A DNA stretch of 64,000 nt from Methanomassiliicoccaceae archaeon. Its GTDB lineage: Archaea; Thermoplasmatota; Thermoplasmata; Methanomassiliicoccales; Methanomethylophilaceae. The notes under the pieces are model-generated. The model saw only the letters and a program-made list of their open reading frames with translations. It had not been told where the DNA came from and did not search any database. Shown here in pieces: positions 1 to 9,020 of the stretch. Location: the NCBI GenBank assembly GCA_003555025.1, contig PWHV01000022.1, positions 1-64,000 on the forward strand, given 5' to 3'. Numbering within the stretch: the first letter of the stretch is position 1; the number at the start of each line of letters is the position of its first letter. The position numbers and the translations under genes are program-made.

Positions 1-105
1 AGGGAGTGCACGGTGCACATGGTCAACACCATCCGCTCGCCGCAGGAGACGCAGTCGCTGATACGCGGGCTGCTGCTCGCCTGCGAGGACCCCCGTCAGG
101 ACTGA
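1..105 (+). CDS. C-terminal end of an unidentified protein
   Basis: Frame 1 is open from the window edge to a TGA at 103-105 and encodes the last 34 residues of a protein. The tail is ordinary coding sequence (begins RECTVHMVNT, ends CEDPRQD), and nothing in it identifies a family. The next gene starts 183 bases downstream, so this looks like the end of a separate transcription unit. Confidence 0.5.
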   Translation, partial: RECTVHMVNTIRSPQETQSLIRGLLLACEDPRQD

Positions 106-288
106 GGGCCCGAACCGCGCCCAAGCTCGAACACGCTATCAGAGGAGGCGCGCCTCCTGCCTTACGGCCAACTGTCCGCCGCCCCACGCGGCCTGGCGCG
201 ATCGGCGGCGTTCTTGAGCATCGACCATCGGCCCTAACCACCGAGGAATCAATAATAAGCACCATCGCCGTTTCGTGACGGTCCTAGC

Positions 289-1554
289 ATGACGATGATG
301 AGAAGAATCCTGTTCATAGCCCCGAGGTTCCACACCAACCAAGCGCATGCGGTCAGAGCTCTGCTCCGCTCCAGAAAGGACGTTGTATTCCTGGCACGGC
401 GCATCCGCAGCAAGGAGGACCACGATGACCTGGCGCCGGTGGTCCTGGGGGAGGGATACATCTCCGCATCGCTCCGCGGCCTTGCCGACGTCAAGACGCA
501 CAACAAGCTGTTCTCCTATCCTCCGGCGCTAAGACTGATAAGAACGGCGAGAGAGTTCCAACCCGACATCACCGTGATCCGTGAGCAGGGAGGCTATTCC
601 TCGTTATCGATGCTTCTCATGAGGGCGCTGGGATTCAAATGCGTCCTCCACACGCAGAGGCCGATCTGCAACCCTCCTGATGACGAGGGGCGCACCCCGC
701 TGACCCGGGTTCTGCAGTTCATCAGTTCGCCGTTGATGCGTTACGAGATCACGCCCCTTCTGGGTCTGACGGAGGCGGAGGGCCTTCAGGACCGAGGGCT
801 TGAAGCGGTCAGTATGGAGACCGACGGTTCAAGGGAGGAATCCGGAACGACGGACGCTTCCAGCGGGTTTGAGCCTTATAGGGTCCTGATAAGGGGGACC
901 CGCTCCCGGCACCGCGGGCGGACGGTGTTCCATGTGCCTTTCGTCGTCGAGCAGCCTTGGCCGAAGGAGGAATGGCCTGAGGAGGGGCCAGTCAGGATAC
1001 TCACGGTAGCTGAGTTCAGGGAGAGGAAGAGGGTCCTGGAGCTCGTCGAGGCGACGGCCCATCTACTCGCCGGGGGCAGGGACGTCCGCCTGACCATAAT
1101 CGGTAACGCCGGCGATGAGAGAAAGGTACGTTACCGTGACATGGTGCTCGAACGCATCGAATCCTTGGGCATTGAGGGCGCCACCGAAGTGAGGATGGAC
1201 CTCTCCCACAAGGAGACCCTGATGGAGTACCGGCATCATGACATCTTCATCCTCCCCTCCGACGACGAGCCGGCGGCCTACTCGCCGCTTGAGGCCATGG
1301 CCAGCGGTCTCCCTGTGATATGCTCAAAGGGCAACGGCACCCACGAGTACATAATTAACGCCAAGGGCGGCCTTGTTTTCGCTGAGCGGGACTTCGAAGG
1401 AATGCTCCGTTACCTGGAGAGTCTGGTCGAAGACACGGGGCTACGGAGGGGCCTGGGCAACAACGGGAAGGAGTTCGCCCGCGCTCGATTGCGTCCCGAT
1501 GTCCACTGCCAGCTCCTCGAGGGGGTCCACCGCGTCATATCCGCCGACCAATAG
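289..1554 (+). CDS. Glycosyltransferase family 4 (GT-B fold)
   Basis: A predicted cytosolic sugar transferase of 421 residues, normal for GT4. The N-terminal Rossmann half begins with RRILFIAPRFH. The C-terminal half carries the donor-binding region, with DDEPAAYSPLEAMASGLPV matching the E-x7-E nucleotide-sugar motif of GT4 enzymes. ATG codons at 289, 295 and 298 are all possible starts. An AT-rich stretch near 250-258 may be its promoter. No other cell-surface gene is adjacent, so donor and acceptor are unknown. The family call is firm; the role is not. Confidence 0.85.
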   Translation: MTMMRRILFIAPRFHTNQAHAVRALLRSRKDVVFLARRIRSKEDHDDLAPVVLGEGYISASLRGLADVKTHNKLFSYPPALRLIRTAREFQPDITVIREQGGYSSLSMLLMRALGFKCVLHTQRPICNPPDDEGRTPLTRVLQFISSPLMRYEITPLLGLTEAEGLQDRGLEAVSMETDGSREESGTTDASSGFEPYRVLIRGTRSRHRGRTVFHVPFVVEQPWPKEEWPEEGPVRILTVAEFRERKRVLELVEATAHLLAGGRDVRLTIIGNAGDERKVRYRDMVLERIESLGIEGATEVRMDLSHKETLMEYRHHDIFILPSDDEPAAYSPLEAMASGLPVICSKGNGTHEYIINAKGGLVFAERDFEGMLRYLESLVEDTGLRRGLGNNGKEFARARLRPDVHCQLLEGVHRVISADQ

Positions 1555-1556
1555 CG

Positions 1557-1564
1557 ATTTAAGC
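1557..1564 (+). promoter_or_regulatory. TATA-like element for leuC
   Basis: The sequence gatttaag lies about 26 bases before the leuC ATG at 1586, the spacing of an archaeal TATA box to a leaderless start. It sits directly after the stop codon of the glycosyltransferase gene. Confidence 0.4.
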
Positions 1565-1585
1565 GCGGATTCGGTTGGAGCGGCG

Positions 1586-2835
1586 ATGAGCGGCCGCAGC
1601 TTCGCCCAGAAGGCACTGTCCCGCGCCAGCGGATGCGATGCCGCGGTGGGGGACACCGTGGTGGCCAAGGTGGACCTGGCCATGAGCCACGAGAACGCCG
1701 CTCTGGTCTCCAGCAAGTTCCGCGAGATGGGCGCTGAGCGGATATGGGACCCTGCCAAGGTGGTCCTGGTGTTCGACCACCGCATGCCCGCCAACACCGT
1801 CTCCGCCGCCGAGGGCCATCGCAAGGTGCGGCTCTTCGCCGAGGAGGAGGGCATAGAGAGCTTCTACCGCCACGGCGAGGGCATCTGCCACCAGGTCCTT
1901 CCGGAGATGGGGCACGTGCGCAGCGGCGAGCTCATCGTCGGCTCCGACTCGCACACCACCACCTACGGGGCCTTCGGCGCCTTCGCCACCGGCATCGGCG
2001 CCACCGAGATGGCCGCGGTGTGGGCCACCGGGGAGCTGTGGTTCCGTGTCCCGGAGACATTGCGCCTGAGCATCGAGGGCCGGCTGCCGGAGGGCTGCAT
2101 GTCCAAGGACGTGATACTCAAGGCGATAGGGGAGCTGGGCGCTGACGGCGCTGACTACTGCTGCGTCGAGTACGTCGGCGGCGCGGTGGACGGGATGAGC
2201 GTGTCCTCGCGCATGGTGATGTGCAACATGGCGGTAGAGATGGGGGCCAAGGCCGGCGTCTGCTTCCCCGACGATAAGACCCGCCGCTACCTGGGGGAGA
2301 GGGGCTCCGGCGGCGAGGAGCTGTTCAGTGACGAGGACTCGGCGCAGCATTGCCACTCGATGGACGTGAGCGGCCTGGTGCCCCAGGTGGCGGCGCCGCA
2401 CAGCGTGGACAACGTCCTCCCCGCCGACGAGCTCAGCGACGTGAGCGTGGACCAGGCGGTGCTGGGCAGCTGCACCAACGGCCGCCTGGAGGACCTGCGC
2501 GCCGCCGCCTCGCTGCTCAAAGGGCGGAGGGTCTCCGCGGCCACCCGTCTCATAGTGGTGCCCGCGTCCCGCGAGACCGCGCTGCGGGCGATGGAGGACG
2601 GTACCATGCGGACGCTGATGGAGGCCGGCGCCATAGTCACGAACCCGGGCTGCGGCCCCTGCCTCGGCGCCCACCAAGGCCTCCTCGCCGCCGGCGAGAC
2701 GGCGGTGGCGACCACCAACCGCAACTTCCGCGGCCGCATGGGGTCCCCAGAGGCGGAGGTCTACCTGGCCTCGCCGCTCACCGTGGCCGCCTCCGCCGTC
2801 ACCGGCCGCATCACCGACCCGCGGGAGGTGATGCG

Positions 2836-2839
<4 letters not shown>
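1586..2839 (+). CDS. leuC: 3-isopropylmalate dehydratase / homoaconitase large subunit
   Basis: Large subunit of an aconitase-family hydro-lyase that isomerises 2-isopropylmalate in leucine synthesis, or homocitrate in the coenzyme B precursor pathway of methanogens. It has 417 residues, typical of the short archaeal form. The three 4Fe-4S ligands are visible: Cys296 in GSCTNGR, and Cys356 and Cys359 in NPGCGPCLG. The substrate motif GSDSHTTTYG is near residue 119. ATG 1586 is preferred because it gives the family N-terminus. The gene ends in CTGA, overlapping the start of the small subunit. Which 2-oxoacid pathway it serves cannot be settled from this subunit. Confidence 0.9.
2824..2830 (+). 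promoter_or_regulatory. Ribosome binding site that sets a CTG start for leuD
   Basis: GGAGGTG is a full match to the archaeal anti-Shine-Dalgarno. It lies five bases before CTG 2836, which overlaps the leuC stop as CTGA. No ATG, GTG or TTG occurs nearby in the leuD frame, so this site is the main evidence for CTG initiation. Confidence 0.65.
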
Positions 2840-3342
<503 letters not shown>

Positions 3343-3353
3343 GCGGGAAAATC

Positions 3354-3367
3354 AAAAGTTTTATAAG
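3354..3367 (+). promoter_or_regulatory. Archaeal TATA promoter of rpoK-rpsB
   Basis: A purine-rich BRE-like run followed by TTTTATAA lies just after leuD and about 45 bases before the rpoK start, so the transcript would have a short leader. Confidence 0.65.
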
Positions 3368-3409
3368 CAACAGGCTAATACGGAGATACTCCCGGTGTGG
3401 TGGCATTAT

Positions 3410-3580
3410 ATGAAGTACACTAGGTTCGAGAAGGCAAGGATCATAGGCGCCAGAGCGCTGCAGATCTCCTTCGGGGCGCCCGTCCTCGTGGAGTACCCCG
3501 AGACGATGATAGACCCCATTGACATAGCCATGCTGGAGTATGATGAGGATTTGGTCCCTATCACAGTGGCTAGAGAGTAA
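3410..3580 (+). CDS. rpoK: DNA-directed RNA polymerase subunit Rpo6 (K)
   Basis: Subunit K (Rpo6, omega homologue) that helps assemble and stabilise archaeal RNA polymerase. It has 56 residues. [20 protein letters not shown] is the hallmark N-terminal half, and the acidic end contains [19 protein letters not shown] 3410 matches family starts; an in-frame GTG at 3395 would add five residues. Ribosomal protein S2 follows after 17 bases, which reflects the conserved archaeal rpoK-rpsB neighbourhood, here without enolase between them. Confidence 0.95.
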   Translation: MKYTRFEKARIIGARALQISFGAPVLVEYPETMIDPIDIAMLEYDEDLVPITVARE

Positions 3581-3597
3581 AGGTCGAGGTTTTCCAC

Positions 3598-4209
3598 ATG
3601 AGTGAAGCGGAAAAGAATGAGCTTTTGGTTCCCGAGGACGTGTATCTCACTTCGGGAGTTCACATCGGCACCCAGCAGAAGAGCGCCGACATGAAGGACT
3701 TCATATACAAGGTCAGGTCGGACGGCCTGTATGTTCTGGACGTCAAGAAGACCGACGAGAGGGTCAAGGCTGTGGCCCAGTTCCTGGCCAGCTACAACCC
3801 CAAGAGGATCCTCGTGGTCTCATCCCGCCAGTACGGCCAGCGCCCCGCCCGGATGTTCTCCCAGGCCATCGGCGCACCGGTCTTCGGCGGCCGCTTCGTT
3901 CCCGGGACCATGACCAACCCCCGCATGCCCAAGTTCATGGAGCCCGATGTGATACTGGTCACCGACCCGGCGGCGGACAAGCAGGCCCTGGAAGAGGCCC
4001 TCAGCGTGGGCATACCGATACTGGCGCTCTGCGACGCCAACAACGAGACCCGCAACGTCGACGTGGTCGTACCGACCAACAACAAGGGCCGCCGCGCGCT
4101 GGCCTGCATATACTGGCTCCTGGCCCGCGAGACCTTGCTGGCCCGGGGCGACCTGAAGGCCCCTGAGGACTTCAAGATGGAGATCGAGGACTTCGAGGCC
4201 CGTCTCTGA
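3598..4209 (+). CDS. rpsB: Small ribosomal subunit protein uS2 (archaeal S2)
   Basis: Ribosomal protein of the 30S body, 203 residues, normal for archaea. The N-terminal [20 protein letters not shown], the central [13 protein letters not shown] and the [19 protein letters not shown] segments are diagnostic of archaeal/eukaryal S2. It is cotranscribed with rpoK and followed after 40 bases by the MEMO-family gene, a common archaeal arrangement. Confidence 0.97.
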   Translation: MSEAEKNELLVPEDVYLTSGVHIGTQQKSADMKDFIYKVRSDGLYVLDVKKTDERVKAVAQFLASYNPKRILVVSSRQYGQRPARMFSQAIGAPVFGGRFVPGTMTNPRMPKFMEPDVILVTDPAADKQALEEALSVGIPILALCDANNETRNVDVVVPTNNKGRRALACIYWLLARETLLARGDLKAPEDFKMEIEDFEARL

Positions 4210-4249
4210 ATCAAAACCCTTTTCATCATCCCTACTTCTTCTTCCAACC

Positions 4250-5059
4250 ATGAGATACCCGGTGGTGTCGGGAAGGTTCTACGAGAGCGAGGGCGAGCTG
4301 CTGCACAGGCAGATCGAGAAGTGCTTCCAGCACCCCCATGGCCCCGGCCCCGCCCCCTCTCCTGGATCGGAGCGGAGCATCGTCGCGGCGGTGGCCCCGC
4401 ACGCGGGGTACATGGCCTCCGGCCCCGCCGCCGCCCACGTCTACCACGAGATAATCTCCGACGGCCTGCCGGAGCTTTACGTGATAATAGGCCCGGGCCA
4501 CCGCGGCGCCGGCGCCGCGGCGGCCGTTTCCGACGAGGACTTCTGGACGCCGCTCGGCGTGGTGGAGACCGACCAGGACACGGTTTCGCGTATGAAGGGG
4601 ATAGCGGAGGTGGACCGCCGGGCGCACGAGCACGAGCACTCGGTGGAGGTGCAGCTGCCCTTCATCCAGTACATCGACCCCTCGCCGCGCATAGTGGCCG
4701 TGGTGATGAACTCCCAGGACATGGAGACCGCCGCCGAGCTGGCTGAATCGGTGGCGGAGGCCACCGCCGGCAAGGACGCGCTGGTGATAGCCTCCAACGA
4801 CATGTCCCATTACGTGAGCAGACAGAGGGCGGGCAAGGACGACGGGGCGCTGGTCGACAGGATCCTCGACCTTGACGTGGAGGGCATGTACCGCACCATA
4901 GAGGAGCGTCGGGTGAGCGCCTGCGGCTACGGCCCCATTGCGGCGGCGATGCTGGCCACGGCGCCGTCCTCGGCGCGGCTGCTGAAGTACATGGACTCCG
5001 GGGACATGATCCCCATGGACGACGTGGTGGGCTACGCGTCGGTGGCCTTCCACCGCTGA
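4250..5059 (+). CDS. MEMO1 family protein (AmmeMemoRadiSam system protein B)
   Basis: A MEMO/extradiol-dioxygenase-fold protein of 269 residues. Visible family segments are the N-terminal MRYPVVSGRFYES, APHAGYMASG with its conserved His, IIGPGHRGAG, HEHSVEVQLPF and SNDMSHYVSRQ. In archaea it recurs next to rpsB, as here. Family members are linked genomically to AMMECR1 and a radical SAM enzyme, neither of which is adjacent. The biochemical role in archaea is unknown; the family call is firm. Confidence 0.93.
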   Translation: MRYPVVSGRFYESEGELLHRQIEKCFQHPHGPGPAPSPGSERSIVAAVAPHAGYMASGPAAAHVYHEIISDGLPELYVIIGPGHRGAGAAAAVSDEDFWTPLGVVETDQDTVSRMKGIAEVDRRAHEHEHSVEVQLPFIQYIDPSPRIVAVVMNSQDMETAAELAESVAEATAGKDALVIASNDMSHYVSRQRAGKDDGALVDRILDLDVEGMYRTIEERRVSACGYGPIAAAMLATAPSSARLLKYMDSGDMIPMDDVVGYASVAFHR

Positions 5060-5064
5060 GATAG

Positions 5065-5072
5065 TTTTATCT
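5065..5072 (+). promoter_or_regulatory. TATA box, leaderless promoter
   Basis: TTTTATCT is centred about 26 bases before ATG 5095, so transcription should begin at or next to the start codon. Confidence 0.6.
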
Positions 5073-5094
5073 GCCGGCTCATTATTCCAACGCC

Positions 5095-5589
5095 ATGGAC
5101 TACGACAGCGACCTCGGCTTCTGCCCCGGATGCGGCGCCGATGTTAAAGTCAACGAGACCTTCTGCCGCAGCTGCGGGCGCAGGCTCTACGAGGAACAGG
5201 AGTCTGCACGCGCGGAACCGGTCGGCGGCAACAGGGCCCGCCTGGCCTTCATAATAATGGCGGTGGTGGGCGTCTTCCTCCTGTGGATGGGCGCCAGCAC
5301 CCTGATGGACGTCGATGCGGTGGTCAACGAGGTCCTGGCCGAGCTGGAGGGGTTCGGCTTCGATGAGGCCTTCGCCGAGCAGTTCGTGCTCTTCTACGCC
5401 TACGGGATGATAATCACCGCCCTGATAAGCCTGGTGGGCGGAGCGCTGGCGGTCACCCGCAAGTTCTGGATCGGGGCGATGATCTGCGCCATCCTGGTGA
5501 CGCTGACCACTCCGCTGTTCCTGTTCTCGGCGGGAGGGGTGCTGGCCATCTATTTCCTGTGGAGAGGTAAGGGCGAGTTCATCTCCTGA
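5095..5589 (+). CDS. Zinc-ribbon membrane protein (tandem paralogue 1)
   Basis: A 164-residue protein with an N-terminal zinc ribbon (FCPGCGADV at residues 8-16, then CRSCGRRLYE), a charged linker, and about four membrane segments from residue 47 on. The last part holds LTTPLFLFSAGG and ends with a basic stretch. The downstream gene has the same architecture, including a PLFLFSA motif, so the two look like diverged tandem duplicates. No function is recognised; zinc-ribbon membrane proteins of this kind are usually annotated only by domain. Confidence 0.75.
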   Translation: MDYDSDLGFCPGCGADVKVNETFCRSCGRRLYEEQESARAEPVGGNRARLAFIIMAVVGVFLLWMGASTLMDVDAVVNEVLAELEGFGFDEAFAEQFVLFYAYGMIITALISLVGGALAVTRKFWIGAMICAILVTLTTPLFLFSAGGVLAIYFLWRGKGEFIS

Positions 5590-5655
5590 CCTCACGGGAC
5601 GGGAGTGAGGACGGCGGCGCCAGGTCATGAGCGTGGCAAAGGCCGTCCTTCGATG

Positions 5656-5663
5656 TTTATATA
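5656..5663 (+). promoter_or_regulatory. TATA box, leaderless promoter
   Basis: TTTATATA lies about 27 bases before ATG 5687. This selects that ATG over the upstream in-frame ATG at 5627, which would precede the promoter. Confidence 0.65.
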
Positions 5664-5686
5664 CATCATCGACCATCGTGCAGAGC

Positions 5687-6148
5687 ATGCACCGGGCACA
5701 GGAGCGGAGATGCCACAACTGCGCCACCCTCTTGGTTCAAGAGGAGCTCTGCGGCCGCTGCGGGGCGGACCCCGAGGCAAGATCGTTCACCATGGACCAG
5801 GTGGCATTCTTGGCCCTGGCGCTGGTGGCGATGTACCTGGTCTGGCTGGGGGCGATAATCATCGCCGCCCCCGGGTCGGTGGTGGCGCAGTTCCTGGTGG
5901 TGTTCGAGGGCAGCGGCCTCAGCGACGCGCAGGTGGAGCTCTACGTGCTGGCGATGTCGGCGGCGATGGTCGCCTTTGGGCTGCTGGGGTTCTACGGCGC
6001 CGCCCTGGCGCTGCGCAAGCAGCGGTGGAGGCGGGCGATGGCCGTGGCCGTGGCGGTGACCGCCACCGCGCCACTGTTCCTGTTCTCCGCGCTGGCGGCG
6101 GTGGCCGCCTGGGCCCTGTGGCGGGCGCGGCCGGCGTTCCACAGCTAG
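5687..6148 (+). CDS. Zinc-ribbon membrane protein (tandem paralogue 2)
   Basis: A 153-residue paralogue of the preceding gene. The zinc ribbon is CHNC...CGRC near residues 9-25, followed by about four membrane segments with the shared ATAPLFLFSA motif near the C-terminus. It has its own TATA box, so the pair is not a simple operon. The stop TAG is embedded in a CTAG shared with the convergent gene on the other strand. Function is unknown. Confidence 0.72.
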   Translation: MHRAQERRCHNCATLLVQEELCGRCGADPEARSFTMDQVAFLALALVAMYLVWLGAIIIAAPGSVVAQFLVVFEGSGLSDAQVELYVLAMSAAMVAFGLLGFYGAALALRKQRWRRAMAVAVAVTATAPLFLFSALAAVAAWALWRARPAFHS

Positions 6149-7026
6149 ATGCGCTTCAGCTTGCCCAGCACCGGCTCGTAGATGAGGCCCTTGTCCATGA
6201 GCGAATTGCTTATCTCCTCGAATCCGACCTCGCTTATGTCCTTGCTCTGCGCCTCGTCGATGAGCTTGCTTATGGGCGCTCCCTTGCCGTCGGAGTCCAG
6301 CTCATCGATGAGGTCCATGAGGGTGTCCTCCGCGTCCACGTCCACCTCCACGCGCTCCTCCTTGTCGGCGATGGAGGAGACGTCCTCGGTGAGGCCGAGG
6401 TCCACGTCCTCGTCGGGGAGGAGGAAGCGGAAGGCCTCCTGCAGCACCCGTATGTAGCGGCCCGAGTCGGGAACGCCGTAGTAGTCCAAGGCCATGGTCA
6501 TCCCCGATGCCAGCTGCCGCGGCACCCCCTGCTTGACCAGGTCCTCCGCCGTGCCGCCGGCTGCGACCGCCAGCTTGAGCGTCCGCATCCTCTCCATGGT
6601 GGCCCGGCAGGCCTCCAGTACCCAGGCCTCGCGAACGGCCTCGTCGACCTCCACGATGCTCTCCGGCCGTATGGACACGAACACCCGGCCGTCGTCGGGG
6701 CTGAAGGTGCGCACCTTGCCCACCACCGCCACCAGCTTCGGCGGCTCCAGGTCGGCGAGGGCCGCCGAGGCCTCCGGCTGGTAGCGCCCCGCGTTCACGT
6801 AGAACGAGCCGGACGGGTCATTGACCCTCGCCCTCCACATGGGCTCGTCCTCGCTGCCGACGTTCTCCTTGTCGGTGAGCACCCCGGCGGCGAGCACACG
6901 GTTCACCTTCGCGCCCAGCGGGGTGATGAGATAAGAGGGTGACTTCTCCTCCTCCCCCTTGTAGGTCATGGAGGAGGAGTTCAGCTCGGCGGAGAACATC
7001 CTCCAGGCGGGCTCGCGGCGCATCAT
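6145..7026 (-). CDS. RPA-associated OB-fold protein (COG3390 type)
   Basis: Partner of the single-stranded DNA-binding protein RPA, 293 residues. The N-terminal half is OB-fold-like (NRVLAAGVLTDKENVG, ARVNDPSGSFYV), and the C-terminal third is a winged-helix-like segment (DLIDELDSDGKGAPISKLID, then SNSLMDKGLIYEPVLGKLKRI). It overlaps the upstream RPA gene by 4 bases. Haloarchaeal rpa operons carry the same kind of rpap gene, which supports the call. It probably acts in replication and repair at single-stranded DNA. Confidence 0.85.
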   Translation of the reverse strand: MMRREPAWRMFSAELNSSSMTYKGEEEKSPSYLITPLGAKVNRVLAAGVLTDKENVGSEDEPMWRARVNDPSGSFYVNAGRYQPEASAALADLEPPKLVAVVGKVRTFSPDDGRVFVSIRPESIVEVDEAVREAWVLEACRATMERMRTLKLAVAAGGTAEDLVKQGVPRQLASGMTMALDYYGVPDSGRYIRVLQEAFRFLLPDEDVDLGLTEDVSSIADKEERVEVDVDAEDTLMDLIDELDSDGKGAPISKLIDEAQSKDISEVGFEEISNSLMDKGLIYEPVLGKLKRI

Positions 7027-8348
7027 AGCATCGCCTCCAGCTCGTCCAGGAGCCTCTTCGCATCCGTCTTCACGTCCACATCGACGACCTCGACGGCCTG
7101 GGCGATCATCATCATGCCGTACTCGTCGCTGACCACGTTGCCGCGCATCTCCGCCGCCCGGGCGAGGAGGCGGCGCTCCATCTCCTTGGCCACCACGTCA
7201 GGGTCGTGCTGCTCCTCGGCCATGCGCTGCGCCTCCTCCATCGTTATCCCGGAGAGGGACTCGCTGAGCTCGCGGTTGACGATGCAGGTCAACGCTCCGC
7301 CGCCGTCATCGATCACCGCCTTGATGCGCAGGTCCTGTTGCGCCTCCACCCTGCCGTGGGTGATGCACTCGTCGTTGAGCACCGAGCGCCGGCACTCGGG
7401 ACAGCGGCGGATGAGGCCGGAGCCGTTCCTGATGTCGACGATGGTGCCGCGCACCAGCACGTCGAGGCCGCCGCCGACCTCCCCCAGCTCGGCGATGCTC
7501 CGCGGGGTCGAGGACTCCAGGTCCTCGAGGTCGCCGATGTCGTCGTCCACCCTGGTGATGGACACCCTCTCGCCCAGGTTGAGCTGCGGTATGCCGCGGA
7601 AGGAGCGCACGTAGGCGTCCTCGATCCTCAGCACCTCGCCCTCCTCGTGGGGGAACTCCCCCCAGGAGGAGAACTCCACCTTGCCGCTCTCATCGGCCAC
7701 GGTGCCGGTGAAGATGGTCTTCGGCTCCCCTTTGACGGTGATGTTCTTGGGCCCGGCGGACAGCACCTTCGCCGTCACGTTCACGCTCCCCATGCCGTCC
7801 ATCAGCTCCGACAGCTTCACCTCCTTGGCGGAGTACGATATCGTCCGCTGCGGCACCTCTATGTCGGCCTCCTCAACCTCGACCTCGGTCCTTTTGCCGA
7901 GGTTGATCTGCGGCCTGTCGTTCCAGGTCTTGGCGTAGGCGCTGCGGATGCTGTAGGTGCCCCCCTTCTCCAAACTGAAGCGGTCCGGCTCCCAGGAGGT
8001 GAACGGTATCGTCCCGGTGTCGTCGCCAAGGATGCCGGTGAGTATGGTCTTGGGCTCGCCGCGGGCGGTGATCTCCCGCTTGTCGGCGTGCAGCACCTTG
8101 ACGGTGAGGTCGACGTTCTGCTCGCTGCCCTCGACCTGCTCGACCTTCTTCTTCACGCCGTCGCCGGAGACGAACTCCAGCTCCTCGCCGCCGTACTTGC
8201 GCACGATCCCTCTCTTGGCCGCCTCCAGCGTGGAGCGGTAGACGTTGATGTAGGTGTCCAGCTCGCGGACGATGGTGTCCTCGTCCGCCTTCCCTTCCAG
8301 CACCCTTTTGAGTTCCTCGATGGTGGGTGTTAGCTCTTCGATGTCCAT
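7023..8348 (-). CDS. rpa: Replication protein A, three OB folds plus zinc finger
   Basis: Single-stranded DNA-binding protein of 441 residues. Two clear OB folds repeat the pattern GEPKTILTGILGDDTGTIPFTSWE and GEPKTIFTGTVADESGKVEFSSW (quoted in parts), and a third C-terminal OB contains the zinc-binding CPECRRSV...C...H. ATG 8348 is chosen over a GTG/ATG 21 bases upstream because GGAGGT lies seven bases before it. It is transcribed divergently from the membrane protein gene at 8482 and forms an operon with its RPA-associated partner. Confidence 0.92.
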   Translation of the reverse strand: MDIEELTPTIEELKRVLEGKADEDTIVRELDTYINVYRSTLEAAKRGIVRKYGGEELEFVSGDGVKKKVEQVEGSEQNVDLTVKVLHADKREITARGEPKTILTGILGDDTGTIPFTSWEPDRFSLEKGGTYSIRSAYAKTWNDRPQINLGKRTEVEVEEADIEVPQRTISYSAKEVKLSELMDGMGSVNVTAKVLSAGPKNITVKGEPKTIFTGTVADESGKVEFSSWGEFPHEEGEVLRIEDAYVRSFRGIPQLNLGERVSITRVDDDIGDLEDLESSTPRSIAELGEVGGGLDVLVRGTIVDIRNGSGLIRRCPECRRSVLNDECITHGRVEAQQDLRIKAVIDDGGGALTCIVNRELSESLSGITMEEAQRMAEEQHDPDVVAKEMERRLLARAAEMRGNVVSDEYGMMMIAQAVEVVDVDVKTDAKRLLDELEAML

Positions 8349-8395
8349 ATGTGAAACCTCCGTATGCACGGATGCCTGCCGGGATATGGTGTTAT

Positions 8396-8450
8396 CTATT
8401 AAATGTACTCAACAGGGGCCCCCGAAAATGCCCCGCCAAATGTTTAATAG
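8396..8450. promoter_or_regulatory. Divergent promoter region between rpa and the membrane protein gene
   Basis: On the minus strand CATTTAATAGA (8396-8406) is a TATA box for rpa. On the plus strand TGTTTAATAG (8441-8450) is a TATA box for the gene at 8482. The perfect GC palindrome GGGGCCCC sits between them. Confidence 0.55.
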
Positions 8451-8481
8451 TCCTTAGCCGATGGTAAACAGGGAGTTGCCG

Positions 8482-8982
8482 ATGGAGGGGCTCGTGGAGA
8501 TTCTCGCCGACACCACCGACCCGGTGGTCTATTCCATACTACTCTTCCTCTTCACCGCCATCGCCACCCTCGCCCTGCCGCTGCCGGTGGAGATGGCGCT
8601 GTTCTTCAACCTGGATCAGAACGTCTACTCCAAGGCGGCGATGGTCGGTGGCGGGAAGGCCGCCGCCGCGGTCATCGCCCTGCGCATCGGCAACTCCATC
8701 AACAAGGTGATGTCCAGCCGGCTGATGCGCACCAGCCTGGCGAAGATGTTCGTGCAGTTCTGCAACTGGCTGGTGGTCAAGTTCCACTATGCCGGGCTGT
8801 ACTTCATCCTCAGCATACCGCTGATGGTGGACACCGTGCCGGTGTACCTGTTCGGCATCTTCAACGAGGAGGGCGTCATCCGCCCGCTGCCGTTCGCCTA
8901 CGTGAACTTCCTCGCCGGCGTCAACCGCGTGCTGATAATCATGGTGATCTTCGAGCTCTACGGAGTCAAGATCGTTACCTAG
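8482..8982 (+). CDS. Polytopic membrane protein, VTT/DedA-like size
   Basis: A 166-residue protein with four or five hydrophobic segments (ILLFLFTAIATLALPLPVEMA, VGGGKAAAAVIAL, GLYFILSIPLMVDTVPVYLFG and the C-terminal VLIIMVIFELYG). The pattern resembles small VTT/DedA-type proteins but no diagnostic motif is certain. ATG 8482 is preferred: GGGAG lies seven bases upstream, and the in-frame ATG at 8461 is too close to the TATA box. No function is assigned. Confidence 0.65.
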   Translation: MEGLVEILADTTDPVVYSILLFLFTAIATLALPLPVEMALFFNLDQNVYSKAAMVGGGKAAAAVIALRIGNSINKVMSSRLMRTSLAKMFVQFCNWLVVKFHYAGLYFILSIPLMVDTVPVYLFGIFNEEGVIRPLPFAYVNFLAGVNRVLIIMVIFELYGVKIVT

Positions 8983-8992
8983 CGACCCAAAG

Positions 8993-8999
8993 TTTAAAT
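8993..8999 (+). promoter_or_regulatory. TATA box of purP (leaderless)
   Basis: TTTAAAT is centred 25 bases before the purP ATG at 9021, a leaderless spacing. Confidence 0.65.
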
Positions 9000-9020
9000 C
9001 GGGAATTGTAATGTTATTAT

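Noticed and set aside
5605-6942. 445-codon plus-strand frame spanning a zinc-ribbon gene and the RPA partner
   Set aside because: It runs antisense to the RPA-associated gene and out of frame with the membrane protein. No known motif.
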